From Diplonema papillatum (lineage: Eukaryota; Euglenozoa; Diplonemea; Diplonemida; Diplonemidae): 64,000 nt of DNA. Positions 33,221-44,616 of this stretch are shown here, piece after piece. The DNA is taken from assembly GCA_030068145.1 (NCBI GenBank), contig JAPJBO010000055.1, forward strand, positions 186,001 through 250,000, in the 5' to 3' direction. How positions within the stretch are numbered: the first letter of the stretch is position 1; each line of letters starts with the position of its first letter. The translations under genes were made by a program, and so were the position numbers. Below the pieces are notes generated by a model. It had not been told where the DNA came from. It ran no database searches and worked only from the letters and a program-made list of their open reading frames with translations.

Positions 33221-34663
33221 TTAAGCAGGAGTGTCGGTTCTCTTGGGGAAGTACGCGACACGCTTGAGGCTGTCGTCGTTGGACGGCGGCTCTTCAGGGG
33301 TGTTGACGTCGACCGGCTCCGTCGCCAGCCCGTTGGCCAGCCACGCTTTGAACCCGCCCTCCAGCACGCAGACCCGCGAGTGGTACGGCAGCACCTTGCG
33401 CAGCGTCGCGGACACCAGTATGGGCCGCCCCCCGCCGACCAGGCCCCCGCCGTAGAGCACGAGCTTCTTCCCGCTGCCGAACAGCGGGTTGAACAGCCGG
33501 TGGTGGCTCTGCGACTGCGGGTTGCTGTACCACTCGATCAGCTCCCTCTGCGCCAACGCAGCCCCCGGGATGACCCCTGTGGTCTGGACCTCTTCCTTCG
33601 ACCGGACGTCGACGAAAACGACGTCGGGATTTGTCAGCACTTCGTGCGCAGCGGTCACTGTGATGAAATCAGTGGACTTCGTTGCTTCGAGGATGATGTC
33701 GCGCACTGTTTTCCGCAGGCTTACGACGGGCGCGACGTCTGGGTAGGCGGAGACGGCGGCCGCCACGGGGAGGCCCTCTGCCCGCCAGCGGCAGAGGCCT
33801 TCCTTGAAGAAGTAGACCTGCGGGACCCCCATTTGGCTGAGGGTGTGCGCTGCGAGCTCGGGGCGGCCGCCTTCGGTGACGTTGCCGGCGGCGTACAGGA
33901 TCAAGGGCTGCCCAGAGAGCAGGGCGGGGGTGAACAACGGGTTTTCGGGGTCCGTGTGCCACTCGAGGAGGGCGCGGCTGGCCCGCAGCGCGCCGGGGAT
34001 GACGCCGGTCGCGTCGGTCTCGGCCTGCGTGCGGACGTCGATGAAGAAGGCGGTGCTCCCGACGCGGGCGTGGAACGTCCGCGCGGCGTCGATCGCGATG
34101 CAGGTGATGTCGTCGCACGCGTCGGTCGACGCCTGCGACTGCTGCGAGTCGAACGACTTCACGAGGGCGGAGCCCGGCTCGGGGCAAGCGCACGCCTGCC
34201 GGTTGAGGGGCGACGCGCAGGTGAGGCATGGAGTGCCTTCTTCGCTGTATTCCCGGGTTGACCTAGTGGACGCGTCCGACTGCTGGTCGCCCAACGGAGC
34301 GGCCGCGGTGTCTGTCGGGGTGCCGACGGCCGGGCGGTCGTGGATTGCGTTGACGATTTTGTGCAGGTTTTCCTCGACGGCGTCGAGGTTCGAGGCGATC
34401 TTCGCGAGCTCGTCGACCGGCCGCTTCGTCGCGCGGATGTGCGCCCCGTCGAACAGAGCGTCGCAGTCGAGGTCAATCCACTCGCCGAAGTCGTCGTCGA
34501 ACTTCTCGACCAGCCAGCCCTTCGCCGCGTCCAGCAGGTCCCGCCCCGTCAAAACGGCGATCACGCGCTCAGCGTCGGCGCCGGCCAGCTCCGACGCCTC
34601 GCACCGGACGACCTCCTGCCGCGACCCGCCTTCATCGACGATCTCGACATGGACCACGATCAT
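33221..34663 (-). CDS. Protein with two rhodanese-like domains lacking the catalytic cysteine
   Basis: An uninterrupted 480-codon frame runs from ATG (34663) to a stop. Residues 1-110 are an acidic, helical N-terminal region of unknown type. A short Cys-rich linker (CLTCASPLNRQACAC) lies at about 146-160. Rhodanese-like domain 1 spans about 187-302 (FFIDVRTQAETDATGVIPGA) and domain 2 about 333-448 (VVFVDVRSKEEVQTTGVIPG). Active rhodaneses have a Cys at the start of the loop after the central strand. Here the loops read LYAAGNVTEGGRP and LYGGGLVGGGRP, with no Cys in either. The protein is therefore probably not a sulfurtransferase and may bind or regulate a partner. No targeting peptide is obvious. 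Its 3' half has been duplicated at least twice downstream. Confidence 0.75.
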   Translation of the reverse strand: MIVVHVEIVDEGGSRQEVVRCEASELAGADAERVIAVLTGRDLLDAAKGWLVEKFDDDFGEWIDLDCDALFDGAHIRATKRPVDELAKIASNLDAVEENLHKIVNAIHDRPAVGTPTDTAAAPLGDQQSDASTRSTREYSEEGTPCLTCASPLNRQACACPEPGSALVKSFDSQQSQASTDACDDITCIAIDAARTFHARVGSTAFFIDVRTQAETDATGVIPGALRASRALLEWHTDPENPLFTPALLSGQPLILYAAGNVTEGGRPELAAHTLSQMGVPQVYFFKEGLCRWRAEGLPVAAAVSAYPDVAPVVSLRKTVRDIILEATKSTDFITVTAAHEVLTNPDVVFVDVRSKEEVQTTGVIPGAALAQRELIEWYSNPQSQSHHRLFNPLFGSGKKLVLYGGGLVGGGRPILVSATLRKVLPYHSRVCVLEGGFKAWLANGLATEPVDVNTPEEPPSNDDSLKRVAYFPKRTDTPA

Positions 34664-35110
34664 CTCCTCAACGGCAGCACCTCGGCAGCCGCGCCCCCCC
34701 GGGCAACGCCAGAAAAGCCGGCAATCGTTATACAGAAAGGCGCCGGTGGGGGGGGGACAAAAAAAAAGAAAAGGATGTGTTTGTTTTCGGTGAGAGAAAA
34801 GGTTGGCTTTTTTCTAAAGAAACTCCCTTTTGTTTTGTGTTAACAATGCATTGTTGGTACTAAAAAATTAGTAGTTGGCAGCGTACTACACCAAAGCAGG
34901 TGAGTTCCGCTAGTGCGCACAAACAAATCGAGGTGGTGGGCTCACTTCTTCGTTTATTTGACATTTTAATGAGAACCTTCAGCATGGAATCGAAAGAAGA
35001 TTAATTCTCTGATAACTCGCGGTCGGAAGACACCGGACGAGAGCAACAGTGCAACTCCCTCGCATCCTGGATGATGATGGAGTGGCACGGGACTGATAAG
35101 CAAGGAAGGC
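34664..35110. other. Upstream of the rhodanese gene; dispersed repeat
   Basis: It contains a C/T-rich stretch on the gene's strand just upstream of the start and the repeat at 34838-34927 that matches 10782-10877. No promoter motif can be named with confidence. Confidence 0.4.
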
Positions 35111-35129
35111 GTGAACGCAGGAAGACAGG

Positions 35130-35775
35130 TGAGAACAGGTGCCGGGCGTCAGGAATCAGAATCAGGTACGATCAACAGTGCCGAGCATCTGGCAACAGAT
35201 TCGAGTACGGGAACACCCCGAACGCCATGTGCTGAAATCAGGCAGGTGCGGGAGGAGGTGCCGGGCGTCTGGAATCAGGTCCGCGCAAGTTTGTCCGCTG
35301 GCCGTCATGCGTCTGGAATCAGGCATGCTAACGGTCAGCAGTACCAAGCGTCTGGAATCAGGCTCGAGTACGGGTCAACGCTCCGAACGCCATGTGCTGG
35401 AGTCAGGCATGCGCGGGAGGAGGTGCTGGGTGTCTGGAATCAGGTCCGCGCAAGTTTGCCCGCTGGCCGTCATGCGTCTGGAAGACGTGATAATGGTCAG
35501 CAGTACCGGGCGTCTGGAATCAGGTTCGAGTACGGGTCAACGCTCTGAACGCCATGTGCTGGAATCAGGCATGCGCGGGAGGAGGTGCTGGGTGTCTGGA
35601 ATCAGGTCCGCGCAAGTTTGTCCGCTGGCCGTCATGCGTCTGGAATCAGGCATGCTAACGGTCAGCAGTACCGAGCGTCTGGAATCAGGCTCGAGTACGG
35701 GTCAATGCTCCGAACGCCATGCGCGGGAGGAGGTGCCAGGCCTCTGGAATCAGGCCCGCGCACGTTGGCCCGATC
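35130..35775. repeat. Tandem repeat of about 162-166 bp, roughly four copies
   Basis: CCGCGCAAGTTTG recurs at 35280, 35446 and 35608, with a partial copy at 35756. Within each unit GCGTCTGGAATCAGG is repeated two or three times, so the unit has a smaller internal period. It ends at the CGATCTTATACGCGGG motif that starts the next array. Confidence 0.8.
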
Positions 35776-35789
35776 TTATACGCGGGAGG

Positions 35790-38032
35790 AAAATCTTAGT
35801 TTAATGTTTAGGCAGGACACTGCCTCTCATGCATCAAGTCCTTCGATCGTCTACAATCTCAGCTAGCAGACTTGAGTGGCGCGTAACCTCTGTGGACAGA
35901 CTTGAGAGGCGCGGGAGGCTCGCACTATCTTGCAGTGGTATGGTTTGACACCAACAACAAGAAGGGTCCCAAGAATTGTAGGAAAGAAAGGCCAGTTGTG
36001 TTCCGCCACCTCCTTCGTGTGAAGCGCCTTTGGCTTTCTCCACAGAAGACAAGTGGAGACAGTAGGTATGTCACAAGAGGGGCAAATTTCTCAAAAGACC
36101 CCCGATCTTATACGCAGCGTAAAATCTCAGTTTAATGTTTAGGCAGGACACTGCCTCTCATGCATCAAGTCCTTCGATCGTCTACAATCTCAGCTAGCAG
36201 ACTTGAGTGGCGCGTAACCTCTGTGGACAGACTTGAGAGGCGCGGGAGGCTCGCACTATCTTGCAGTGGTATGGTTTGACACCAACAACAAGAAGGGTCC
36301 CAAGAATTGTAGGAAAGAAAGGCCAGTTGTGTTCCGCCACCTCCTTCGTGTGAAGCGCCTTCGGCTTTCTCCACAGAAGACAAGTGGAGACAGTAGGTAT
36401 GTCACAAGAGGGGCAAATTTCTCAAAAGACCCCCGATCTTATACGCAGCGTAAAATCTCAGTTTAATGTTTAGGCAGGACACTGCCTCTCATGCATCAAG
36501 TCCTTCGATCGTCTACAATCTCAGCTAGCAGACTTGAGTGGCGCGTAACCTCTGTGGACAGACTTGAGAGGCGCGGGAGGCTCGCACTATCTTGCAGTGG
36601 TATGGTTTGACACCAACAACAAGAAGGGTCCCAAGAATTGTAGGAAAGAAAGGCCAGTTGTGTTCCGCCACCTCCTTCGTGTGAAGCGCCTTTGGCTTTG
36701 TCCACAGAAGACAAGTGGAGACAGTAGGTATGTCACAAGAGGGGCAAATTTCTCAAAAGACCCCCCGATCTTATACGCAGCGTAAAATCTCAGTTTAATG
36801 TTTAGGCAGGACACTGCCTCTCATGCATGTTTGATGCTAGCATCAAATCCTTCGATCGTCGACAATCTCAGCGGGCAGACTTGAGAGGCGTAGGAGGCTC
36901 GCACTACCTTGCAGTGGTATGGTTTGACATCAACAACAAGAAGGGTCAAGAAATGTAAGAAAAAAAGGCCAGTTGAGCGACAATGTTCCGCCACCTCCTT
37001 CGTGTGAAGTGCCTTCGGCTTTCTCTACAGAAGACAAGTGGAGACAGTAGGTATGTCACAAGAGGGGCAAATTTCTCAAAAGACCCCCGATCTTATACGC
37101 GGCGTAAAATCTCAGTTTAATGTTTAGGCAGGACACTGCCTCTCATGCATGTTTGATGCTAGCATCAAATCCTTCGATCGTCGACAATCTCAGCGGGCAG
37201 ACTTGAGAGGCGTAGGAGGCTCGCACTACCTTGCAGTGGTATGGTTTGACATCAACAACAAGAAGGGTCAAGAAATGTAAGAAAAAAAGGCCAGTTGAGC
37301 GACAATGTTCCGCCACCTCCTTCGTGTGAAGTGCCTTCGGCTTTCTCTACAGAAGACAAGTGGAGACAGTAGGTATGTCACAAGAGGGGCAAATTTCTCA
37401 AAAGACCCCCGATCTTATACGCGGCGTAAAATCTCAGTTTAATGTTTAGGCAGGACACTGCCTCTCATGCATGTTTGATGCTAGCATCAAATCCTTCGAT
37501 CGTCGACAATCTCAGCGGGCAGACTTGAGAGGCGTAGGAGGCTCGCACTACCTTGCAGTGGTATGGTTTGACATCAACAACAAGAAGGGTCAAGAAATGT
37601 AAGAAAAAAAGGCCAGTTGAGCGACAATGTTCCGCCACCTCCTTCGTGTGAAGTGCCTTCGGCTTTCTCTACAGAAGACAAGTGGAGACAGTAGGTATGT
37701 CACAAGAGGGGCAAATTTCTCAAAAGACCCCCGATCTTATACGCGGCGTAAAATCTCAGTTTAATGTTTAGGCAGGACACTGCCTCTCATGCATGTTTGA
37801 TGCTAGCATCAAATCCTTCGATCGTCGACAATCTCAGCGGGCAGACTTGAGAGGCGTAGGAGGCTCGCACTACCTTGCAGTGGTATGGTTTGACATCAAC
37901 AACAAGAAGGGTCAAGAAATGTAAGAAAAAAAGGCCAGTTGAGCGACAATGTTCCGCCACCTCCTTCGTGTGAAGTGCCTTCGGCTTTCTCTACAGAAGA
38001 CAAGTGGAGACAGTAGGTATGTCACAAGAGGG
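35790..38032. repeat. Tandem array: three 331/332-bp units then four 322-bp units
   Basis: TTAATGTTTAGG recurs at 35801, 36132, 36463, 36795, 37117, 37439 and 37761. The first three units have one sequence form (AGTGGCGCGTAACCTCTGTG present). The last four have another (CATGTTTGATGCTAGCATC present, the former block absent). Units are almost identical within each form. CCCCCGATCTTATACGC marks each junction. A 72-77-codon frame repeats in every 331-bp unit on each strand, but it lacks support as coding. Confidence 0.95.
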
Positions 38033-39446
38033 ACAGAGAAGGAGGGAACGGAAGATGGAAAAAAGGCCAACCTGGGTAGCTCATGCGTTCCTCCAGTCTG
38101 GCAGGCTTCGAGAGGCGCATCGTACCGTGTGCAATTCTCAGAACAATGCACAAGCAAGAGGTCCTGGAACTGCAACGTGGCTGTGAAGATGGTTTCTTCA
38201 CAACATGGGGCTCTTTGCCCGTGGCAAGGCACGGTCGCTGTCGCCCCGCCAGTAGAAACGTGCGAGCACCCAGAGCGTTTTAACGTCATAGTCGAGGGTA
38301 GAATGCATAGGCCGGTGTCCCTGTGTAGACGCAATATAATCGCGATTCCGTGGTAATCCAGAGGCTGGAGCTCAACGCTGGAGTTGAAAATGCGGGCGAC
38401 ACCCTTTCTGGGCGTTTGTTGCAGAAGGATCGTCCTGTGTCCTGGCTGGGTGCCGTCCGGCGAACAGCAGGCGGACCCGTACACGCGGGGAGCCTCGTTG
38501 CCTCGGTTCCCGGCGCCGCTTCGCGGTGACGTACCACACCCTTTGACTTGTTTTATGTGTTCTCGGAAATGTCAGCGCGGTAGCGATGAAAGCGAGAACA
38601 CATACAGGTGGGAGGGGAGAGGCCCTGGGACTGCTAAGGCGTGACAACCCCACCCCTGTCCCTCCCAGGGAGCCACCCCGAAACTAGCCTGCCCACCTGA
38701 CGGTGGGGGCCCACCTGACGGTGGAGGCCCACACCCTTTGCAGCACACCTACTTTTAGAGTGTGTCTCGAACACACTCTCTTTCACTCCAGCTTCGGTGT
38801 TATGGAAAATACAAGTGCGTTCACTTGTTGTGTTGATAACACGCGACATGACAAGTGGTGAAGCCATGAGTTAAAACTGGATTTGCGCATATCTACACGG
38901 GCATATTGAGGTTCCCTTGCACCGGCACTATAATGTTGTTCGCGCACCCCGTTGGAAAAATTACAACGGCAACCCCCCGTTCGTTCGTGAGTTGCAAGGC
39001 GCATCACGCTTTGAGTTCTATTGCCGGCTTGAGTGGCCAGGTGGTGAAGATTGAGCCCGCGGGGGATACAACCCCCCGCAGCCGTCTGACTTTTTCCTCT
39101 ATATGTGGGGAGACTTTTTTGCTTGATCTAGGATAGTAGTATTTGTCGTTCGAGTCCGGCGAGAGCAAGTCTCGGAAGAAGAACCGGGGCAAATATTTGC
39201 AAATGACAAACTAGTGACACACTGCGGCCTCCTGGGTGGCGCCGATACGAACGCTCAACAGCGGCAGTGACGCGTCGGCAGGAATTGCACGCCAGGATGT
39301 CTGCCGCCATTAGCATCGACGGCCAGTGAGTGACGGCTTGTTGCTTTAATCTAAGATTCAAGAAAAGAAATACGTGAAAAGAAAAGAAAATAAAACCCCT
39401 GACGGGTTGTTGCTTTTGATCTAACAGAAGGTACATAAAACAAAAC
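38033..39446. other. Intergenic, foldback remnants, no supported gene
   Basis: A minus-strand open frame of about 150 residues (38484-38030) has no recognisable domain. Remnants of the CTGGAG-type foldbacks occur at 38360-38410 and 38740-38800. A CCCACCTGACGGTGG direct duplication lies at 38692-38725. Confidence 0.4.
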
Positions 39447-39490
39447 GAACATTTCCGGAGTGCGGGAGCTTGCACTGATAAACGAAGTAA

Positions 39491-42067
39491 GGGTAGATAA
39501 ACTCAAGACTTTGTTTCTTAGTTTTTGCCTTGCCGCCGGAGCGAACGCACGCGCGCAAAAGAGAAAAGAAAAGACTCAAAGAAAACTTTGGGTGCAGCGC
39601 GCACACGAAGGCTGCAAGGCGTCCCCGCCATGTGAAAACGCTTTCAGAGGGTTCCGGCGGGTTCCGGCAGGTTGGAAATGCCATTCAGAGGGTTCCGGCG
39701 GGTTGGAAGTGCCATTCGGAGGGTTCCGGCGGGTTGGATGCCATTCGGAGGGTTCCGGCGGGCTCCGGCGGGTTGGAAGTGCCATTAGGAGGGTTCCGGC
39801 GGGTTCCGGGTTGGCGATGCCATTCAGACGGTTCCGGCGGGTTCCGGAGGGTTGGCGATGCCTTTCAGAGGGTAGCGGCGGGTTCCGGCGGGTTGGCGAT
39901 GCCATTCGGAGGGTTCCGGCGGGTTCCGGCGGGTTCCGGCGGGTTGGCGATGCCATTCAGAGGGTTCCGGCGGGTTGGAAGTGCCATTCGGAGGGTTCCG
40001 GCGGGTTCCGGCGGGTTGGAAGTGCCATTCGGAGGGTTCCGGCGGGTTCCGGCGGGTTGGCGATGCCATTCGGAGGGTTCCGGCGGGTTCCGGCGGGTTG
40101 GAAGTGCCATTCGGAGGGTTCCGGCGGGTTCCGGCGGGTTGGAAGTGCCATTCGGAGGGTTCCGGCGGGTTCCGGCGGGTTGGCGATGCCATTCATAGGG
40201 TTCCGGCGGGTTCCGGCGGGTTGGCGATGCCATTCAGAGGGTTCCGGCGGGTTCCGGCGGGTTGGAAGTGCCATTCAGAGGGTTCCGGCGGGTTCCGGCG
40301 GGTTGGAAATGCCATTCAGAGGGTTCCGGCGGGTTCCGGCGGGTTGGATGCCATTCAGAGGGTTCCGGCGGGTTCCGGCGGGTTGGAAGTGCCATTCGGA
40401 GGGTTCCGGCGGGTTCCGGCGGGTTGGAAGTGCCATTCGGAGGGTTCCGGCGGGTTCCGGCGGGTTGGAAGTGCCATTAGGAGGGTTCCGGCGGGTTCCG
40501 GCGGGTTGGCGATGCCATTCGGAGGGTTCCGGCGGGTTCCGGCGGGTAGGAAGTGCCATTCGAAGGGTTCCGGCGGGTTCCGGCGGGTTGGCGATGCCAT
40601 TCAGACGGTTCCGGCGGGTTCCGGAGGGTTGGCGATGCCATTCAGAGGGTTCCGGCGGGTTGGAAGTGCCATTCGGAGGGTTCCGGCGGGTTCCGGCGGG
40701 TTGGAAGTGCCATTCGGAGGGTTCCGGCGGGTTCCGGCGGGTTGGCGATGCCATTCGGAGGGTTCCGGCGGGTTCCGGCGGGTTGGAAGTGCCATTCGGA
40801 GGGTTCCGGCGGGTTCCGGCGGGTTGGAAGTGCCATTCGGAGGGTTCCGGCGGGTTCCGGCGGGTTGGCGATGCCATTCGGAGGGTTCCGGCGGGTTCCG
40901 GCGGGTTGGAAGTGCCATTCGGAGGGTTCCGGCGGGTTCCGGCGGGTTGGCGATGCCATTCATACGGTTCCGGCGGGTTCCGGAGGGTTGGCGATGCCAT
41001 TCAGAGGGTTCCGGCGGGTTCCGGCGGGTTGGAAGTGCCATTCAGAGGGTTCCGGGTTCCGGAGGGTTGGAAATGTCATTCAGAGGGTTCCGGCGGGTTG
41101 GCGATGCCATTCAGAGGGTTCCGGCGGGTTCCGGCGGGTTGGAAGTGCCATTCGGAGGGTTCCGGCGGGTTCCGGCGGGTTGGAAGTGCCATTCGGAGGG
41201 TTCCGGCGGGTCCGGCGGGTTGGAAGTGCCATTCGGAGGGTTCCGGCGGGTTCCGGCGGGTTGGCGATGCCATTCGGAGGGTTCCGGCGGGTTCCGGCGG
41301 GTTGGAAGTGCCATTCGGAGGGTTCCGGCGGGTTCCGGCGGGTTGGCGATGCCATTCAGAGGGTTCCGGCGGGTTCCGGCGGGTTGGCGATGCCATTCAG
41401 AGGGTTCCGGCGGGTTCCGGCGGGTTGGAAGTGCCATTCAGAGGGTTCCGGGTTCCGGCGGGTTGGAAATGCCATTCAGAGGGTTCCGGCGGGTTGGCGA
41501 TGCCATTCAGAGGGTTCCGGCGGGTTCCGGCGGGTTGGAAGTGCCATTCGGAGGGTTCCGGCGGGTTGGAAGTGCCATTCAGAGGGTTCCGGCGGGTTCC
41601 GGCGGGTTGGAAGTGCCATTCAGAGGGTTCCGGCGGGTTCCGGCGGGTTGGAAGTGCCATTCAGAGGGTTCCGGCGTTCCGGAGGGTTGGAAATGCCATT
41701 CAGAGGGTTCCGGCGGGTTGGCGATGCCATTCAGAGGGTTCCGGCGGGTTCCGGCGGGTTGGAAGTGCCATTCGGAGGGTTCCGGCGGGTTCCGGCGGGT
41801 TGGAAGTGCCATTCGGAGGGTTCCGGCGGGTTCCGGCGGGTTGGAAGTGCCATTCGGAGGGTTCCGGCGGGTTCCGGCGGGTTGGCGATGCCATTCGGAG
41901 GGTTCCGGCGGGTTCCGGCGGGTTGGCGATGCCATTCGGAGGGTTCCGGCGGGTTCCGGCGGGTTGGAAGTGCCATGCAGAGGGTTCCGGCGGGTTGCGG
42001 CGGCCAACCAAGAACAAAAATTTTCGAACGCGCGCAACGAAGAAACAAAGTTTGGAGTTTATCTACC
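39491..42067. mobile_element. TAA-flanked inverted-repeat transposon M, copy 2, carrying a minisatellite
   Basis: The ends are GGGTAGATAAACTCAAGACT on the left and the reverse complement of GGTAGATAAACTCCAAACT on the right. TAA lies at 39488-39490 and 42068-42070. The subterminal regions match copy 1 (25099-25982) closely, but the array inside uses a 41-bp unit. No transposase gene. The unbroken relative at 7479 reads ACGAAG-CAA-CGGACG, which pins the insertion point. Confidence 0.85.
39645..41995. repeat. 41-bp minisatellite, about 57 copies
   Basis: The unit equals the 31-bp unit of copy 1 plus a duplicated GCGGGTTCCG decamer. A minority of units lack the decamer (31 bp) or carry other small changes (for example at 41046, 41444 and 41675). 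Open frames of up to 905 codons across it are artefacts of the composition. Confidence 0.95.
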
Positions 42068-42213
42068 TAACGGACAATCAGCAGCAGCTGATCAATGATA
42101 GTGAAAGATGCTTGCTCTTCGCGCGTACGCGCCTCCGGGGGGGAGGGTGGTGGCACTGGTTCATTGGCTCCGTTTAACCCTTTCACGTGTAACCGTTTTC
42201 CCGGAAATGTTCC

Positions 42214-44003
42214 CTTTAGTACATATGTGCGCTGAGAAAATAAAAAAGAAGCACGCTTTTGCCGCGACAAGACTTTTCTCTATGCTTTGACACGAAAACT
42301 GCGCTGAAAAATACTCGGTGGTCGCCGCGTCCGCACCAGTAGGGGGGGGGGGATTGCGGGAACGTGCTTGGTGCTGCTTGGAAGGGTGCGACGACACACA
42401 TGGAAGACCTTCATTTGCGGAGACTGCAGGCGGAGAAGCACTGTGACGTAGTTCGCCAGGTTTTTTAGGTGGCTGACTCGTCAGAGCCAGGACCCAGCGC
42501 GATCAGACCACCTTGCGGCGCTCTTGAATTGCTTGGAGAAGGGACTTTGTCATGGATCGTGCTTGGAATCATCCTGAATCCTCAAATAAACCGATCAGTG
42601 AACCCCCGAACCAGGGCTTACGCAGCTCTTCTGTCTTGGAGCTAAATACCTACTGAAAATCAGTACGTAGGGTCAGGCAAAAAAGAAATAGAGCATAGGG
42701 GGCTCACCTGCCAGTGCTGCATGGCTTTGCCTCTTCCTCCTCTCTGGCCTCAACCCTCCAGTGTCGCGGTGCTGAGTAACAGGATCTGCCGACCGGAATC
42801 CCCGGTACTGCGGTTGATTCCCCAGATGAATCTGCGTACTGATTTCAGCACGTGTACACGTACTGATTCAGCATGTGTACAAAAAGAAATGCGTAGTCTT
42901 GGTTTATTCTTGAAACTAAGAAAATTAACGTGCTGAAATCAGTACGTTCAGCATGCTGAACGAAAGGCCGCCTGCCCCCAACAGATTCCCGACCATGATA
43001 AGTCTTGTGGCGCGACACTAGTACGCTGGTCACTGAAAGGCCGGTATTCGAGTACCTGGCCGCGTGAGCCCGCGCCGAAGATAGTTATTTTTGTAGCGCA
43101 GTGCGCGTCCACGGGCCTAAGCAAACCGTCTGTTTTTCTTCATTTTTTGAGGAAAATGCCGGCCTCGGGTATTTTCCGACGAACCGGGCGCTTTGAGATT
43201 CAAAACAAAGATGGTGGTTGGATGACTTGGTATGGCTCGTCTAGAGTGCGCTCTCAGAACAACGACACCTTCGGGTTATGTCTGCACATGGTGTACTTGG
43301 TCGGCAGGGTGTTGGGCCAGCTTAGAAACGTGGCGTCAGCCTTTCGCACAATGTCGCCCAAGTCGGTTTGGATGATTACGTCGAAAAGCTGCACTTATTG
43401 CGTGCTGAGCATCGAGCCACGAAGCGAGGGGCGGTGTAGCTCCCGCTTTAGGACTGCACTTCTTGCGTGCTGAGCATCGAGCCACGAAGCGAGGGGCGGT
43501 GTAGCTCTCGCTTTAGGACTCGTATGGCTCGTCTCTTGGGTGGCAAGAGGGCGCACTCGAAACTCGGCGTCACCGCACACAGAGCGGACAGCGACACAGT
43601 CGCACAAGCGCGGGCTCGGCATAATAGCTCTCCCCTATCCGTGCACGGTTGAGAACCTTAGTCGTCTCGTTGGTCGACGATGTCGAAGTTTGCCGCCAGC
43701 TGTGTGTGGAGGGTTCGGAGTGAAACCTACACGTATTCTGCAGATGCTTTGAGCTATCTTTGTGTCTATGCTTTCATCAGTCGTCTTCTTAACCGTTAAG
43801 TGCGCAAATGGTGTCAGCCGAAGCTGGTAAAGCTTCGGCACCGACCACGTTATGTTTGTTTAGCATGGAGTTCTTTTAAGTACATGAACCACATGGATTA
43901 GCATGCACTAGTTCTTTAAAGTGCAAGTGCCATCAAGGCAGTTGTTTGGCAGTGTGAACTTGAAATGCAGGGGTAAGCTTGCATTTGTCATAGGCTAGGG
44001 TTA
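42214..44003. other. Intergenic with a long-arm hairpin and a 66-bp direct repeat
   Basis: CGTACTGATTTCAGCACG near 42836 is mirrored exactly by CGTGCTGAAATCAGTACG near 42930. The 66-bp segment starting TTGCGTGCTGAGCATCGAGC is present twice (about 43398 and 43464). A motif near 42345-42500 recurs at 9.50-9.69 kb. No gene recognised. Confidence 0.5.
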
Positions 44004-44308
44004 CTTGATAACGTCGTCCGAAGACGATCTCAATGTGGACGAAGACGATGATGACAGGCTGGTGATATCCAGCTCCATTTTTTTGAATGCTGCGCTTTCG
44101 CGCCGCGAGCTTTTTCTTGGGTTTCCCCGCCGGCAGTTCTGCCGAGGCAGTCGCTCCTGTTTAGCAGCGGAAAAAAGGAAAGGCGCACCTGATCCCACTG
44201 GGCTTCGAGTTGGTCCATTTCCGCCCGCACGCGGCTCTGTGATTCGAGGGTATACTTCGTCGTGTTGATCCAGCCGGGGCAACTCAAATTCAACGGTGCA
44301 TTAAACAT
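44004..44308 (-). CDS. 3' end of a small unrecognised gene with a 32-bp intron
   Basis: The minus strand reads WINTTKYTLESQSRVRAEMD then QLEAQWDQ, followed by GTGCGCC at 44188. The intron would be 44188-44157 (32 bp, T/C-rich, ending CTAAACAG). The next segment continues in phase: ERLPRQNCRRGNPRKSSRRE, then a Ser-rich, acidic end and TAA at 44004. An alternative acceptor 18 bp further (CTCGGCAG) also keeps phase. The start is not visible; upstream lies the truncated LINE copy, so the gene may be cut or its earlier exons displaced. Confidence 0.4.
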
Positions 44309-44616
44309 GCCACTCTATCTTGCTCCAGAAGTTTTGCTGACAGCGGGTACTGAGAACAATTCCGAAAGTGTAGTCTTGCCCTACTTACAAAAGACCGGCC
44401 CTTGGAACCAACTGATAAATGCTGGAACTGAGCTTGCGCAGTGCATTGCAGGGCAAAATCCGCAAGATTGTTACTCCGAATGTTAGGACAAAAGAGAAAA
44501 GAGAGCACACACCAAGTTGGCTTTGTGAGACTTCGCGACCGACGCTTGGGGCATTTGCGCTTGTGAGTTCGACGCTTGTTTCTTCCCCTGTTGAGTGTTG
44601 TGCCGTTTGCCCGTGC
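44309..44616. other. Short intergenic stretch before the LINE fragments
   Basis: No gene or repeat match found. It is the sequence flanking the 3' end of the truncated LINE copy. Confidence 0.4.

Larger units (their letters stand above)
39447..42213. mobile_element. MITE-like family O copy split by transposon M
   Basis: GAACATTTCCGGAG at the left and CCGGAAATGTTCC at the right are the ends of family O. The internal sequence up to GATAAACGAAG and from CGGACAATCAGCAG matches the unbroken copy at 7437-7646. The 2.6 kb between is transposon M copy 2. Confidence 0.8.

Noticed and set aside
35834-36814. Repeated 72-77-residue proteins in the 331-bp array, one on each strand
   Set aside because: They recur only because the array units are identical; there are no domains, and the 322-bp form lacks them.
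39460-42177. Apparent 905-residue Gly/Arg/Val-rich protein
   Set aside because: It is the 41-bp minisatellite read through; the array and its transposon ends explain it, and frames change between units.
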